64,000 nucleotides of DNA from Acanthacorydalis orientalis (lineage: Eukaryota > Arthropoda > Insecta > Megaloptera > Corydalidae), in the NCBI GenBank assembly GCA_034766995.1, contig CM068317.1, forward strand, positions 49,500,425 through 49,564,424, in the 5' to 3' direction. Position 1 is the first letter of the stretch, and each line of letters opens with the position of its first letter. This document shows positions 22,500-34,679 of the stretch, piece by piece. The translations under genes were made by a program, and so were the position numbers. The notes below the pieces were generated by a model. The model was given only the letters and a program-made list of their open reading frames with translations. It was not told the origin of the DNA and ran no database searches.

Positions 22500-23215
22500 C
22501 ACGAGACGGTTTCAAAAAATTCGTAGAAGTGAATAGAACGACAATAGTTAGGATAGTAAAATTATTGTTCAACATAATCACCTTTAAGGTCAATAAATTT
22601 CATCGAACTTTATTCTAGCGTCACTGTTAAGGTTTGATTTTTCCAACTCTTCAAAACATGCGTCCACTTCGACTATTACCTCCTCATCAGTGTTAAATCT
22701 GTTCCCAGTAACAAATGTTTTCAGTTGTAGAATGAGATGAAAGTCGAACGGAGACAAGTCTGGTGAATATGGGGCGTGAGGAACAAATTTGTAGCCAAGA
22801 GAATAGGTTTTGTCGGCTGTTTGTATCAGTGAATGGTCCGGAGCGTTGTCGTGATGAAACATGATTTTTTGCATCGTGTTCTAGGTCGATTTTCAAAAAT
22901 GACGGCTCGTTACTTATACAAAACGGTACAGCAAAAAGCGCTGCTGATTTTAATAACTTTTTCAATTAATCCACCAACAAATTTCCCTGCACATCCCGTG
23001 AAACTGAAACCATGACCTTGTATGTCGACGGATCAGCTTTGAACTTCTTTGGCTGCCTAATCCCTCTCTTTCGATTACTCTTTGGACTCTGGTATGCGTT
23101 GATTAATCCATGTCTCATCAGTTTACACAAATCAATACAAAAAATCATTTTTATATGGGTTATAGTGCGTACCATTTCCATAAATTTCCAAAAAAAGGAA
23201 TGAACAGTAGCCATA
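22500..23215 (-). pseudogene. Mariner transposase, catalytic half
   Basis: The left terminal repeat CACGAGACGGTTTCAAAAAA follows TA at 22498. Reading the minus strand from 23215, the segment ends QPKKFKADPSTYKVMVSVSR then DVQGNLLVD, the region between the first and second catalytic Asp. After a frameshift it continues MFHHDNAPDHSLIQTAD (second Asp) and VPHAPYSPDLSPFDFHL (third catalytic Asp). It ends FNTDEEVIVEVDACFEELE and stops at 22590. A shift near the end replaces the usual KGDYVEK tail. A sister copy of the C-terminus is at 36241-36366. Confidence 0.85.
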
Positions 23216-23560
23216 TTCCCAAACTTATGAGTTTTATGAAACTGAATCTAGCAACAGTTTCAGATCTGATACTTAAAACACTTGTCACGGACCTATTTTG
23301 CTTTCAAACGAGCTATTACAATCATTCTACTAACTGTTCGTTCTCATTCCAGTACGAGCAACTATCATATGAATTTTCGTATCCATTTATCACGAAATAT
23401 ATCTCACTAGTTCTTGTTACATCCTGTTTGTGCCATATATTGAATGTGAAAATGACACAATATCATCCGAATACATTAGAATTCTCATTTCACTTCGAAA
23501 TATATACGACGCTGTTCATTTTATCCGAGTATTCTGGTAGGCATTTGTGAATAAGTATAT

Positions 23561-23564
<4 letters not shown>

Positions 23565-23635
<71 letters not shown>

Positions 23636-23688
23636 GTATATATATATACACATATACATATATATATATATAGAGAGAGAGAGAGAGG
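23565..23688. repeat. (TA)n then (GA)n microsatellite
   Basis: A long TA tract with TATG/CATA interruptions, then a GA run. Confidence 0.95.
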
Positions 23689-24059
23689 TACCAACCTAAA
23701 CCTATAAATGTAGATCTAATCACTTTATTTTCTTAAAAAATCTATTTAAATAAGATATATTGCTCCTAGTTGTCACACAATTCAAAAAATATTTTTTTTA
23801 ATATTAACTTTAAATCATAAGGTTTACAAACATGACAAGAAGAAGTATATTTAATGTTATTTTTTAAGAAAAAAAAAAACATTCAAGTTAGCTCAGAGAG
23901 AAAAACAGTACATCCAGTACTTAGTATCATGGCATACATTTTTTATAATTTTTGATATACGGCCAAGAAATATGGTTTAAAAAATTTCACAGTCTTTCTG
24001 TGTAAAAAAATTCATTTTCACGCTTTCTAACAATATTCAACCTCAACTTTTTCTATATA

Positions 24060-24241
24060 GTTCTTTTAGAGATTCGATTGGAAAGACAAAACTACTGGAT
24101 GGAAGAAAATCTGACTCATTCCATAGTTTATCTAAGTACTTCACAAAGTGAATATACTAACCGACAGGATACTGATCCTGTTGATATAGAGCACATAAAA
24201 TCGATTTTTTCCGATGAAAATTTTCCAATAAACGATTATTG
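24060..24241 (+). other. Possible small coding fragment
   Basis: After a pyrimidine stretch ending TTCTTTTAG, one frame stays open for about 57 codons (RLERQNYWMEENLTHSIVY, then DPVDIEHIKSIFSDENF) to a TGA. It could be a terminal exon or a transposon piece. I do not recognise it, and a frame of this length can arise by chance. Confidence 0.2.
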
Positions 24242-24647
24242 ATCGTTATTTAACTTTTGTTTATCTTTATCAATCATCTTTAAAGAGTTCAGGTGCAGAA
24301 ACGTGTAAAGAACGGTATAGAATTTCAATTTAAGAGAATGTTTTAACTGAGAGGTGTCATTTGAAGAATGAAACAGTTTCAGAAAAATCCAGGATAATAA
24401 TTGATGCATGTTAGAATCTGTACGACATGTACGGATGACCTGAACGATTTTCGGACGAAGATTAATTTGAAAATTAAAATCACTTACTATAATATTACAT
24501 AAATTATCCTCAGTACGAAATAGAATATTTACAAACACCACCCGCATAAAACCCAACTTGTGTCTAAACTTCAAACTGGATTTACAATCAGTAACGTTTC
24601 GTCTATCTCTTACTTAATGTATACACTGTACAGAAGCACACACACAC

Positions 24648-24653
<6 letters not shown>

Positions 24654-24695
<42 letters not shown>
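24654..24695. repeat. (CA)n/(TA)n microsatellite
   Basis: A short CACACA run precedes a TA tract. Confidence 0.9.
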
Positions 24696-24698
<3 letters not shown>

Positions 24699-24829
24699 AT
24701 GTATATATGCATAAACTTAAGAACACAAACAACCCGAAGTGGCGAACGAACTCTCGGTCGTAGAACAACGGGGATAGTGGAAAACTTTGTACCACATTAG
24801 CGAAATGTCCCGGACTCAACCGGTCATTC

Positions 24830-25230
24830 CTGCGGGACTGCTGGGGTTAATATCCGTTCTCCGTCGGTAACGTTTATGCATAGCGTGTGCACGGCGAGCG
24901 ACAATGTCAACCGCTATAAATTATTTAAAAGGTGTGCATGTGTGTATGTATGTACAGGGCGATTCGAGGATGAACGGGGACGGGACGCGAGCGAACGTTC
25001 AAACTATTGATACGGTTCGACGGATGGAAAAAAGATCCGCGCGTCCGGTTCGAATCGGGAATCAAGATCGAAGATGCGTCGGTACGCAGATGTCAATCGT
25101 ACTGCGATCGAATCTCGTCTTGTGCTCGATGTGGGAGGATGTTTCGGGGTTTTCGTGTAGAATCGTTCTCGTTTTATTGGATTTCGTGGATTTATAGTCT
25201 TTTTTTGACGAGTTTCCGAGATTTATGACT
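24830..25230. other. GC-richer island
   Basis: Balanced composition, containing TACAGGGCGATTCGAGG at 24953, which looks like a transposon end though no partner is visible. Frames are unlike known proteins. Confidence 0.25.
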
Positions 25231-25298
25231 TCTTCGCATCGGTTTGTTTAATAATTTACTATCTGTTGAATAAAATGTTTTTTTTTTACAATTCTATC

Positions 25299-25350
25299 AG
25301 GTGTAAGAAATAATTCGGTGCCTTTATATTGAATCAATCATAACACTTTT
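25299..25350. mobile_element. Solo family-1 mariner end
   Basis: CAGGTGTAAGAAATAATTCG, then GTGCCTTTATATTGAATCAA. It matches the ends at 15608 and 45687. No second end was identified. Confidence 0.65.
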
Positions 25351-25899
25351 CAATAAAAATATTTTCTTTAAATATGTTTCCAAACAATGACTAAGTGAAA
25401 ACTTAAATCACTATTTGGAAAATAACACCGCTGATTAATATAAAAATGACTTAAGCTTTTACGAATACATCCTTTTCTCACTGCAGAAACAACAAAAAAA
25501 ATCTGATCAGAAATTTTCAATCAAATTATTGATGATTTCTAATTATCTCTATCGCTTCAAATATAGCATCCCTATTAGAAAATACTGCAGATGGAATTGC
25601 TATCATTTTCAGAGCTTCAAGGTACAAACAATTCTGTACCTTGGTGTTCTTAGAATGAACAAAACAGTTTTCGTATTTTGTTGGGCAAAGAAACGATCTC
25701 TTGTGAAAAAACCGAATTCAGACAGGATCAGAAGAGTGTTGTGAGAAGGAATGTAGTCGAAAAGCCAGAATCGAAATACTGTCTGCACAAAACGAAACAA
25801 GTTTTTTAAATTTCCAGTCAAAAAAAAACAATCCCGAGCATTATGTCTCCTTTTGTAAATACGAAATAGTACAGAAAAGTACAAACTCGACCATCATTC

Positions 25900-26230
25900 A
25901 TCCGTATTCCTCGCCCGTCCGTCGATCAATCGACATGTTTATAAATCCGGGACACTGTGAAAAGAAAAGTACGACGTACGAACGTACATCGGACCGTGCG
26001 TTTCTGAAAGAAGTGTCGTCACACAAAAGAGTATGGGATTATATTTCGGTGTAACGCACACGCGATTCAGCCGGTTCAGCTGAGCGGACGTCGACGCGCC
26101 GACCGGGATACGAGACCGTGGTTCCTGTACAACGGGCTTAATAAAGCGTCGAGCGAACTGGACGCAACAACGTGTCCATTCTGTTATTTATGTTACATAT
26201 ATTTTTTTTCCGGCCGATTGTGCTCTAAGT
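25900..26230. other. GC-richer island
   Basis: Non-repetitive, balanced composition, no gene recognised. Confidence 0.3.
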
Positions 26231-26269
26231 AAACTGTTGGACATGTCGATACGTCGTGTTATTTTATAT

Positions 26270-26995
26270 ACTTCGAGGATTATTGTGGATGTTGTAACTG
26301 TGTGTCGTCCTTTTGAATGTTAATGTGAAGAGAGTCTATTGTGTTCTCGATTAAACTGTTCTTAATGAATCGCTGTACGTTGATAAAACAATCATAAACA
26401 TTTGAATCGATCGTACACTGATGAGAAATTATACCGAATGAGATTTAATCTAAGTAAAGAGATTTTAAATAAATCCCGAAAATTTTCTATCACAATTTTT
26501 AAGTGTAAGTAAACCATACAGAGTTTAAAATCCAATAAACAATGCATCAGAGATCAAAAAGTAGAGATTCTAATAAAATCTTTATCAAATAGTTTTGGAT
26601 TCATTCTAAGAATAGACTTGGATGATAAATGTGCTGTTGTATCTATGTCATTCTTCTAAATGTTAAAGCGAGGAATGTCTATTTTATTATTAATTGATTT
26701 TCCCTTCTGAATCGAGATATTTTATTGAACTGTACACAACTTTAATCCATGAGAAATTACAACGAACGAAATAAATCTAGATGAAGAGATTTTGAGTTAA
26801 TTTAAAAAAATCTACTTGAATTTCCATTTGTGGATAATTTATACAAATTTTAAAATTCATTAAACGATATATCAGGGATGAAGAAGTAGAGATCCGTATA
26901 AAATCATTTTAATAGTTTGGAATTTATTGCAAAAATTGGACTTGAAGGATTATTATGCTGTTGTGTTTCCATGTTCTTCTTTTGAATGTTGAATA
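26270..26995. repeat. Direct repeat, about 330-340 bp unit, two copies plus a partial
   Basis: The landmark TGCTGTTGT...TTTTGAATGTT recurs near 26290, 26631 and 26957. Within units, GAGAAATTA.A..GAA.GA.AT and ATC.GAGAT.AAAAAGTAGAGAT recur in the same order. Confidence 0.7.
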
Positions 26996-26999
26996 TAAT

Positions 27000-28280
27000 T
27001 ATAGTGGCCTGTAAAAATTTCAGTTGGCAGATTAGACTTAAAATTATATTCTAAAAGACATATTCAGTCAATATTTAATAAATCGACTTATTAAATCGAT
27101 TCCATTCCAAGTAGACACATACAATCATTAGAAATAGATTAATAATTTATCTAAAAAAAATGGTAAAATAAATCATAAATAGAGAAATCGTTTTTTTGTA
27201 CTCTGACTGAATTCAATTTAAGAAATTAATGTTCAATTCTCAGAAAAAAATTTTATAGTGTAAGATGAAAAGATAACTAATTTTTAAACGTGATTAATTA
27301 TCGTTTTGATTGTTACTTGTGTGTTTTTATTGAGATGCCACATTTTGCGATCATGATTGTATTTTTTTTACTTCGAATTCAGGCACAGAATCTTGTTAAA
27401 GTTGCACAACTTCCTCTCCTATTCACAGACTTTACATCTTCATAAATTTCGAATTTTAGACATTTCTGTCTATCTGTATTCGATTTTTAATATATCTGTA
27501 TTAGAGTTGTGAAACTATCAAGTATTTTTAATCATGAATCTAGTTAAAAAATCGAATAATACTAAAAAAACAACAATCGAACCGACCTGTATGCAAAATG
27601 CATAATTCACCGATCATTCTTTTACATGGGACGAGACCGTATCATTATCTGCAAAAATATGATCGGCACGTAAGTACAAGCGGACTTTTATTAGAAATAT
27701 GGAAAGTATCCTTTCGTTTTTACGACTCCCCGCTGGCGCGAAGGAAGCGCTACTTGTTTTTTATGTAAACGCAAAAACCAATCGAATGGCGATGCGAGAA
27801 TCGTCAGATGGATTCGCGTTCGTGCCCTTGCACTGGAAATGTTCGTGAAAAGAGGATTGCAGATCGACAGAGATGGTTAGTGGATGATATGGATTAGCTA
27901 GTGTGTCATTTGTGTTTTAATTGTGTAGGATGTATCGAAAGAAGGACTATTTTTTATTCAGTCGTTTATAAAATTTGATAGAATTATTTTTCAAACGTTT
28001 CGAAAACAAATACTTTTATTTATCACAATAGATTTCTGATACCGTGGAAAAATTCACTTTCAAAAATTAATTCATTTTAATCTTAAAAAGTACACAAACT
28101 TTCTGTTCTGAAATCGTTACTAATTATTTTTCTTTGTTTTTTATAGCGATACCATCACCATTTGAGCATCGAAGTAAAGAAAAATTACAGGTTCGATGAA
28201 TTAGAAAACTATGAAACTATTTTCAGTTAGTGATAAATCCAAAACGGAATTTTTTTATTATGGAATGAAAAGGAATTAGT
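27000..28280. other. AT-rich stretch with a small island at 27640-27860
   Basis: The island has balanced composition and short frames only. One copy of the dispersed motif lies near 27300-27345. No gene was recognised. Confidence 0.3.
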
Positions 28281-28499
28281 TTTCATTCGCCCATAGACAA
28301 TTCTGACCAAAGCGGTTCAATAATCCATCATTAAACATTTTCGATTGTTACTTATATGCCTTTTGATGAGAATATCATAATCGTCAAACAATTCAAGTAT
28401 TTGTGAGCTTGATAATAAAATGATCAGAAATTTAAATCGAAATATGAGATAATTGGTAGGTTTTTTGTTCTCTCAAAAAAAATCTCCTTGAAAATAATC

Positions 28500-29575
28500 A
28501 ATAATTCGTGATTTATTTAACATTTTGAGATATTATTATGTTACCTCATTCTAATTATAACTATGTTTTTAGTCCTGTTGTCCTGCTGGTCACAGTCTTA
28601 CTTGATTTTATGCTAGTGAACAGACAGCTGATACAAAAGGTCAAAGACCGACAAGACAATTAATTTCGTTGACTTTAAAACATTTCTGAACATTTTGATC
28701 GGTTATTTATCCCATTATAATTATAATTCTATATTTTTAAACCTGTTGTCTTGTGAATAGCAGTATTTTTCGATTTTATTAATGAGAACAGACAGTTGAT
28801 TCAACAGAACAATTCATTTCGATGATTTTGAAAAGTTTGATCGGTTATTTATCTCGTTCTTATTATAATTCTATGTATTCAATCCTGTTATCATTTTAGT
28901 GAGAGTATTTTTCGATTTTATGACAGAGGACAGATAGCTGATTCAGAAGGATCAACACCAGCATAACTATTTATTTAGTTGATTTTGAAACATCCGAGTA
29001 TGAAAATCGTCCGACAAATCACAATTAGTTGAACACTTTTGATAAAATTTATATACTATTAATCTCTCTCTAATTATAATTATATGTCGTTATATCTTCT
29101 ACACTTTATATTTTTGTATTTTGTGCTAGAAAACAGAGAGTCTATCTAAAAATACAAATAAGACAATTCATTCTGATTTCAATAGATAATGATTAATTGA
29201 TCATTTTGATCTATCGTTCATCTCATTTGAATAATAATTGTTTTGATACGTTTCGTCCTGTTAGTGTTCGTTTTTTTAGATTTTATGTTGGAGAACAGAG
29301 AGTTTATCCAAAAGGAGAAAGACCCTCATTACAATTTATGTCATTGATTTTTAAATATATTTGTGTATCAAAAATGTTTAATAGATAATGATTCATTGAA
29401 CATTTTGATCTATTATTTATGTCAGTGTAATTATAATTGTATGTTTTTAAACCTGTTGTCCTGTTTCTCACAGTCTTTTCGATTTGATACAAGAAAATAG
29501 ACAATCGATCTAAAGATACGAAGACTAAGAAGATAATTAATCTCATTATTTTGAAATATATTTCTGTACGAAAAC
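28500..29575. repeat. Tandem array, about 140-205 bp unit, six diverged copies
   Basis: Each unit contains in order GAACATTTTGATC..TTATTTAT, AATTATAATT.TAT, AAACCTGTTGTCCTG, TTTTCGATTTTATG, GA.AACAGACAG and ACAAGACAATTAATTTCG. The GAACAGACAG landmark recurs near 28618, 28785, 28927, 29131, 29291 and 29491. A single related copy lies at 39765-39960. The frames are not conserved between copies. Confidence 0.8.
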
Positions 29576-29836
29576 ACGTGCCATTGTTTCGACGATCCAA
29601 TTATATAAAGAAGGCACATTATTCGATAGCTGCACTCATTTACTGAAATAATAAAGTAATTGACTCGGAATTGTTTCAAAACACTCCACTTCAGTCACGT
29701 TAATACTTCCCTATTTTGCGCCGTTCGTTCAACAACAGCACTGTATTATTTCGACTGCGTTCCGCGCGTTCACGAGCCCAGTTCGACTATTATTATCGAA
29801 TTTACATATTCGCGTAGTCAATCACGAACCACCCAC

Positions 29837-29920
29837 CCGGCAGCACCAGATGCTGGCGAGGTCTAGCGCCGTGTGCGGATATTGCGTCTTCGTGCCCCCG
29901 TCCTGCGCCTCGTCCGCCAT
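29837..29920 (-). CDS. Putative alternative first coding exon, product unknown
   Basis: From ATG at 29920 the minus strand codes MADEAQDGGTKTQYPHTALD then LASIWCCR. It reaches a possible donor, CGG|GTGGGT, at 29836, with a stop four codons further on if unspliced. An in-frame TGA lies directly before the ATG, so this is the first possible start, although position -3 is T, a moderate context. A TATA box lies about 110 bases upstream, giving a predicted 5' UTR of about 90 bases. A second possible donor, GTGGTT, four bases later would leave phase 1, the same phase as the exon at 35669. The block is CpG-rich. I do not recognise the protein. It could instead be non-coding promoter sequence. Confidence 0.4.
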
Positions 29921-30028
29921 TCAATCGAAACGACGACGACGGCGGCGGCACCAATCGAACGGGATCCAAGACGGACGCCTGATATTTACCGCCGCTCGAC
30001 GGACCGCAAGTAATAGTTCAGACACTCG

Positions 30029-30036
30029 TTTATATA
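30029..30036 (-). promoter_or_regulatory. TATA box, minus strand
   Basis: TATATAAA on the minus strand in a GC-rich block. About 25 bases downstream lies TTACTT, an acceptable initiator, and the putative first exon follows. The combination rather than the motif alone supports a promoter. Confidence 0.45.
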
Positions 30037-30529
30037 CCTTTTCTCATTGATTCGAAACGGTTGCGTTTCGGACGACATTCGGTTGGAGGGAAATTCGTTC
30101 GACGAAAAATGTTTTGATGTTCTCGACACGGCCTTAATTAAAAAGTTCGATTCGCTCTTTTCGGTCGGACTTTTACTGAAATACAGTATTTTATCTGTTT
30201 CATATTGACCCATTATCGAAATTAGGTCGATTATTTCGTATTCTAATACGTGAATATATTTAGAAGACTGAACAAAAAAAAAACTTTTGTTTAATATTCT
30301 AAAATGTCTAAGAGGGTAGCTCTAAAATGTCTAAATATTCTAGATCTAACATGTTTCCGTATGAGCACACATGACGAATCTATGCAATTTTATAGACTGA
30401 TGTCTTACGGGTGTTAAGTAAAAATTTCAAGATTATAATTTGATCTGTCGTGGAGTGAAAGCGATAAGAGTGAGATGTATCCTTGGCAACGGAATTTTAT
30501 TAATAGATTTTATAGAACGAAACACCACT

Positions 30530-31308
30530 GTCAAAGGCCTTATATTATGTAACATTTTTGAATAAATTTCAGGGATAATATTCGTGAAAAGCTAACTCTC
30601 CAAATATTGCTTGGCATATAAATTAGTTTGCTCCACTATTATATTTAGTAGGTCATAATCTAATTTTCTTCCATATAGAGTACATATTTGGTTTTCTACG
30701 AGTGGAGAATAGCGAAATTTGGGCGAGGATCAGCAGTAAATTTAAATGATGCTCTCTCTCCACCTCTAATATTCCATTGTACATTTGAATTTTTATTTTC
30801 TTTATCGGGTTCAGTGCCTTCTTCGTTCTCATGACTACTGTTATCAATCAGAAGACGTTGAAATTACTGATATCATTTTCTGTGTCCTTGTGTGTAAAAC
30901 CGTATCTTCATTATCTTCTTCATCATCATCACTAGTTTCATCAAAACGACGTTACAGGTGTTATCGTTATATTCTGTTTTGTCGGATGTAAAGATATATT
31001 TTCATCACTATCAGTACAATCCATCTGGGATGATAAATAAAAACATTATTCACTTCAGATGTTTTTTTATTACATCCTATTAATACCTTCTGTAGATAGC
31101 AGACGTTAGATTCACGAAACAAACAGAAAAGTTCTTAGAAATATTCAAAAATGTGTTAAAATTACAAATATATATCTTTTTTATTCTAAATTTCACAATA
31201 AATAGCAAAAGTGAATTTTTTTCTACATGACGAGTCTACTCGACATTAAACAAAAAAATCCCATCTTTTTATGACAAGCATATTCGACATGAACGTTTAA
31301 GGGGTTAA
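30530..31308 (-). pseudogene. piggyBac-like transposase remnant with 5' end
   Basis: At 31305-31308 TTAA closes a typical end (GACAAGCATATTCGACATGAA, then CGTTTAAGGGG, then TTAA). Inside, the minus strand reads MDCTDSDENISL and, after shifts, ETSDDDEEDNEDTV, the acidic N-terminus usual in piggyBac transposases. It then reads GGERASFKFTADPRPNF and LLNIIVEQTNLYAKQYLES, the conserved I..ETNRYA segment ahead of the catalytic domain. Several stops and shifts inactivate it. The catalytic domain and the other end are missing. Confidence 0.75.
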
Positions 31309-31309
31309 C

Positions 31310-31800
31310 TTGACTGACGAGCCACGTTTCCACAACTCAAACAACGAATAACAAAGTGAACTCCGCTCGTTTCACAAGACATGAAAAATAAATAAAACGT
31401 CGTCGAGCGCATCCCGACTGATGTGATAATAATGGCACAATGATAAATATAATTATCCGCAATAAGGTCGATCCGGCGCGCAGACATGCCCGACACAGTC
31501 ACGTCACGGGGATGAAAAAGCCACCTCTACACGTATTCACCCCGTGCTGAATAAATAACTTCGTGTTTTTTTTTCGTTCAGTGCTTTTTGTTTTAGTGCG
31601 CGCGACGGATGCACGTTTTTATGGGAGGACGCGCTATCCATCATTTTACACGGAGCGTCGTGTTATCCGCCGCTGGATGCCTGCAGGACATTTCAGTATA
31701 TATTACAGTCTTCGTATGATTACTATTTACATTACTGCTACTGTTCCATCGGTTACAAAAAAAGTTTCTGCATATTTCATGGAATAAATTACGAAGACAG
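31310..31800. other. GC-richer island
   Basis: Balanced composition. An initiator-like TTCAGTG at 31577 has a downstream-element-like GGATG at the exact +28 spacing, but this pair is expected a few times by chance in a window this size. No exon was recognised. Confidence 0.25.
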
Positions 31801-32429
31801 TGCAACGAAAGATGCATTAAAGTGTTCTACATTAACATAACGAGGTCGACGATACAAGTGACTTTAGTGGAAGTACCATAAACATTTACATCGGGAGATA
31901 TTTTAAATATTTCTCTTACGAATGGATCTTTCATTCAGTACAGAAATTGTAACACATATGCTGATCAAACATGTTCAATAATTGATAATTAATCGTTTTT
32001 AAATGTTTAAATCATTTTTTTTTCTTACAAAATTCGAATAATGAATTGTTAAAGATTATTGATCAAATTCATCCAACGTCTCGTGACCATGGATTCTCCG
32101 TTACATGCGAGAATCGAAACAGCAATCAAAACAGTGGACTGAACGCGGTGAAACGACTTCAACATGTTTAATAATTGATTAATAATCAATTATTAAACGT
32201 ATTTGAACAAAAAATACCTTGGATGATTTCTTCATCTTTTATTTATGAAATAATTTGCCCTTATTTATTATTTAAAATGTGTTTATAGAAGATGTAGTAT
32301 AATTGATTATGCTATAAGAATTGAAATCATTTGTAAAAAATAGTTGTTCTAAATTTTATTGAATTTTAAAAAGAAAATCGAACAATGAATTCTTTTCACT
32401 AATATGGAATAATGTTTGTCAGCAATGCC

Positions 32430-32745
32430 GTGTGAATTTTGTCCTGCCTAGTAAAGCGGTCGACTTGAATGGGTTTAAACTTGGCAGAACGAGCATCGAA
32501 GATGTACCACGCTCAGGAGGCTCTATATTAGACGGCTCTCACACCAGAAATCATCAACAAGGTCCACGATGTGGTTTTATCTGCATAGTGAATGAAAGTG
32601 AATGAGATAGCAGAGGTCGCAGGTGTCTCGACTGAGCAAACGCATTTCATTTAGAATAATGAATTGGGTATGAAAAAACTTTACGCAAGATGGGGGTGCC
32701 GAGTTCGAGCACAGCAGAGCAGAGAGTACGCGTACATAAATAATA
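32430..32745 (+). pseudogene. Mariner (mauritiana-like) N-terminal fragment
   Basis: The plus strand reads FKLGRTSIEDVPRSGG, then in another frame TPEIINKVHDVVLS, MKVNEIAEVAGVSTEQTHFI, and NNELGMKKLYARW. This is the RSGRP linker and second helix-turn-helix of mauritiana-like transposases. It is interrupted by stops and shifts and lacks the catalytic domain. Confidence 0.8.
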
Positions 32746-32759
32746 AACAAAAATTACTC

Positions 32760-33255
32760 GGTTGACATACAGGCATTCAGATCACCCTTAGTATTATATT
32801 TCTTTATGAACGAAAATTTTGATCTGAATGTTTTAAATCATTCAAAATTTCATATCGAATTGATCAGAAAAATGATCATCAACGCAGATTTTTAAACGTT
32901 AAAAATAATTGTTCTTTAAATAGAAACATTTGAATGAGAAATGAATACTTCCTGGATGAAAACATTCATCGAAATGAAAAGAAAAAACGATGTTCTTCAA
33001 TCGACACAGACCATCTGATGTATCAAAAGTATGAATAAAAATCTGAATAAACGTATTAAACGTTCTGCAATGTATGAGAAAAACTGAGTAGCTCTGAACA
33101 CAAAGAAAAAGAAATGTAAATATTCTGAACATAAAAAAACGACGGATTGAAGTTTAAAACATTTTGTTATGTTGTAATAAGATTTAAATGAACTTTTCAT
33201 TTTTTGTTTGCGAAATGTATTTATACTTTTTTACTTTTGGATGGTATACGGTGAA
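32760..33255. other. AT-rich stretch, nothing recognised
   Basis: No repeats or coding similarity seen. Confidence 0.4.
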
Positions 33256-33262
33256 ACACACA

Positions 33263-33314
<52 letters not shown>
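33263..33314. repeat. (CT)n then (TA)n microsatellite
   Basis: A compound dinucleotide tract. Confidence 0.95.
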
Positions 33315-33317
<3 letters not shown>

Positions 33318-33722
33318 CTTCTGAAACAAATCCGATTTTCGTTCAATCTTAAACGCGTGCAGTGACTGTCGTTAAAAGTCATCCGTCCGTCGATTCGAAA
33401 TATCATGAAACGAAAATACGATTACCGGTACGTTGTTCGTCATCTTATCTTCTTACGAAGAAAAGAAAACTTTGATAAAGTTATAATACGTTCATTATTA
33501 TGCACAAAGGACGACCGACGAAGGAAATACTTTGTTTGTGCTGCCTTCGAGCGCGAACGAATGTGTCTTCCAAAATGGAAAATAATGCAAATACGCCATA
33601 TTCCAATTGATAAGAAAATGTCGAACTAGTAGTAGATTCGCACAACGGAAGTGTTTAAGCAGTGCAGTGTCGAGGTTTCGTAACGAGACATTTGTGTATG
33701 TTGGATTTATTAGGATTTCAAA

Positions 33723-33725
<3 letters not shown>

Positions 33726-33759
<34 letters not shown>
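33726..33759. repeat. (TA)n microsatellite
   Basis: A pure TA run. Confidence 0.95.
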
Positions 33760-33761
<2 letters not shown>

Positions 33762-34594
33762 CTGTCAGATTTTTTTTGAATAATTAACGTTGTATTTGTA
33801 ATAATTTCGGCAGTGGAGATGTTTTCATCCACATTTTTCGTCCTTCGACTTCCAGGACTATTCTTCATATCGAAATTTCCCGATCGATACTTTTTGAACA
33901 ACCTCTGATATTTTCAAACACTCAAAACAATAAGCTCATATGTTGCAAATCTTTTTAGTTGCAATAATTGCGGTCTCTCTATTCGAAAACTGAAATAACA
34001 TACAATTGCGAATAAATTCTTCGCTCGGAATAAAACGTACCGTTGCGAATCGATATACGCCATGTTACATTTAAAATATTAAAATATAGTTTCGAGATGT
34101 TCACACGACGACATGGCACAAAATACGTGATGACCGATCGCGCAGGAACAGCGCAACTGGCCGCTGAAAATCGTTATCATTAAGAACGACATTCTTTTCC
34201 GGTACACCTGATATGATGTTCAAAAAAAAACATACATTCGTTGAATAGGGAGTCTAGTTCTCTCACTTATACCTTGGAATCTGAGTTGTGTATTAAAAAA
34301 AAAAAACAATTTCACTACCGATACTAAATTTAATTCAAACGCCTGACTTCAAATCCCTGTAGTGTTTCGACATCGGTGCCACAAACAGTCGTCCAGGTTG
34401 TTTTAAATTTCTACAGTGCTTTCAAAAATAAAATCTTGTTATATTCCTACGATATGGGTTTCTGTCGTCCTGTCATATTAGTTTTCTATTAAAAAAGCAT
34501 TTGCGTTTTTACAATCTGTAAACAGAACTTGTGACACTTTGTAGTTCGATTTTTCTTTTTAGTATTCTAACGTTATTTACAGAAAAGCTACCCG

Positions 34595-34600
<6 letters not shown>

Positions 34601-34648
<48 letters not shown>
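34601..34648. repeat. (TA)n microsatellite
   Basis: A pure TA run. Confidence 0.95.
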
Positions 34649-34652
<4 letters not shown>

Positions 34653-34679
34653 ATATGATAAATATGAAAGAGCTTATCG

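Noticed and set aside
23110..23550. 146-codon plus-strand frame
   Set aside because: Its first third is antisense to the mariner remnant at 22.5-23.2 kb, and the rest has no similarity.
31577..31611. Initiator plus downstream-element pair with exact +28 spacing, plus strand
   Set aside because: Such a pair is expected a few times by chance in both strands of 64 kb, and no exon follows.
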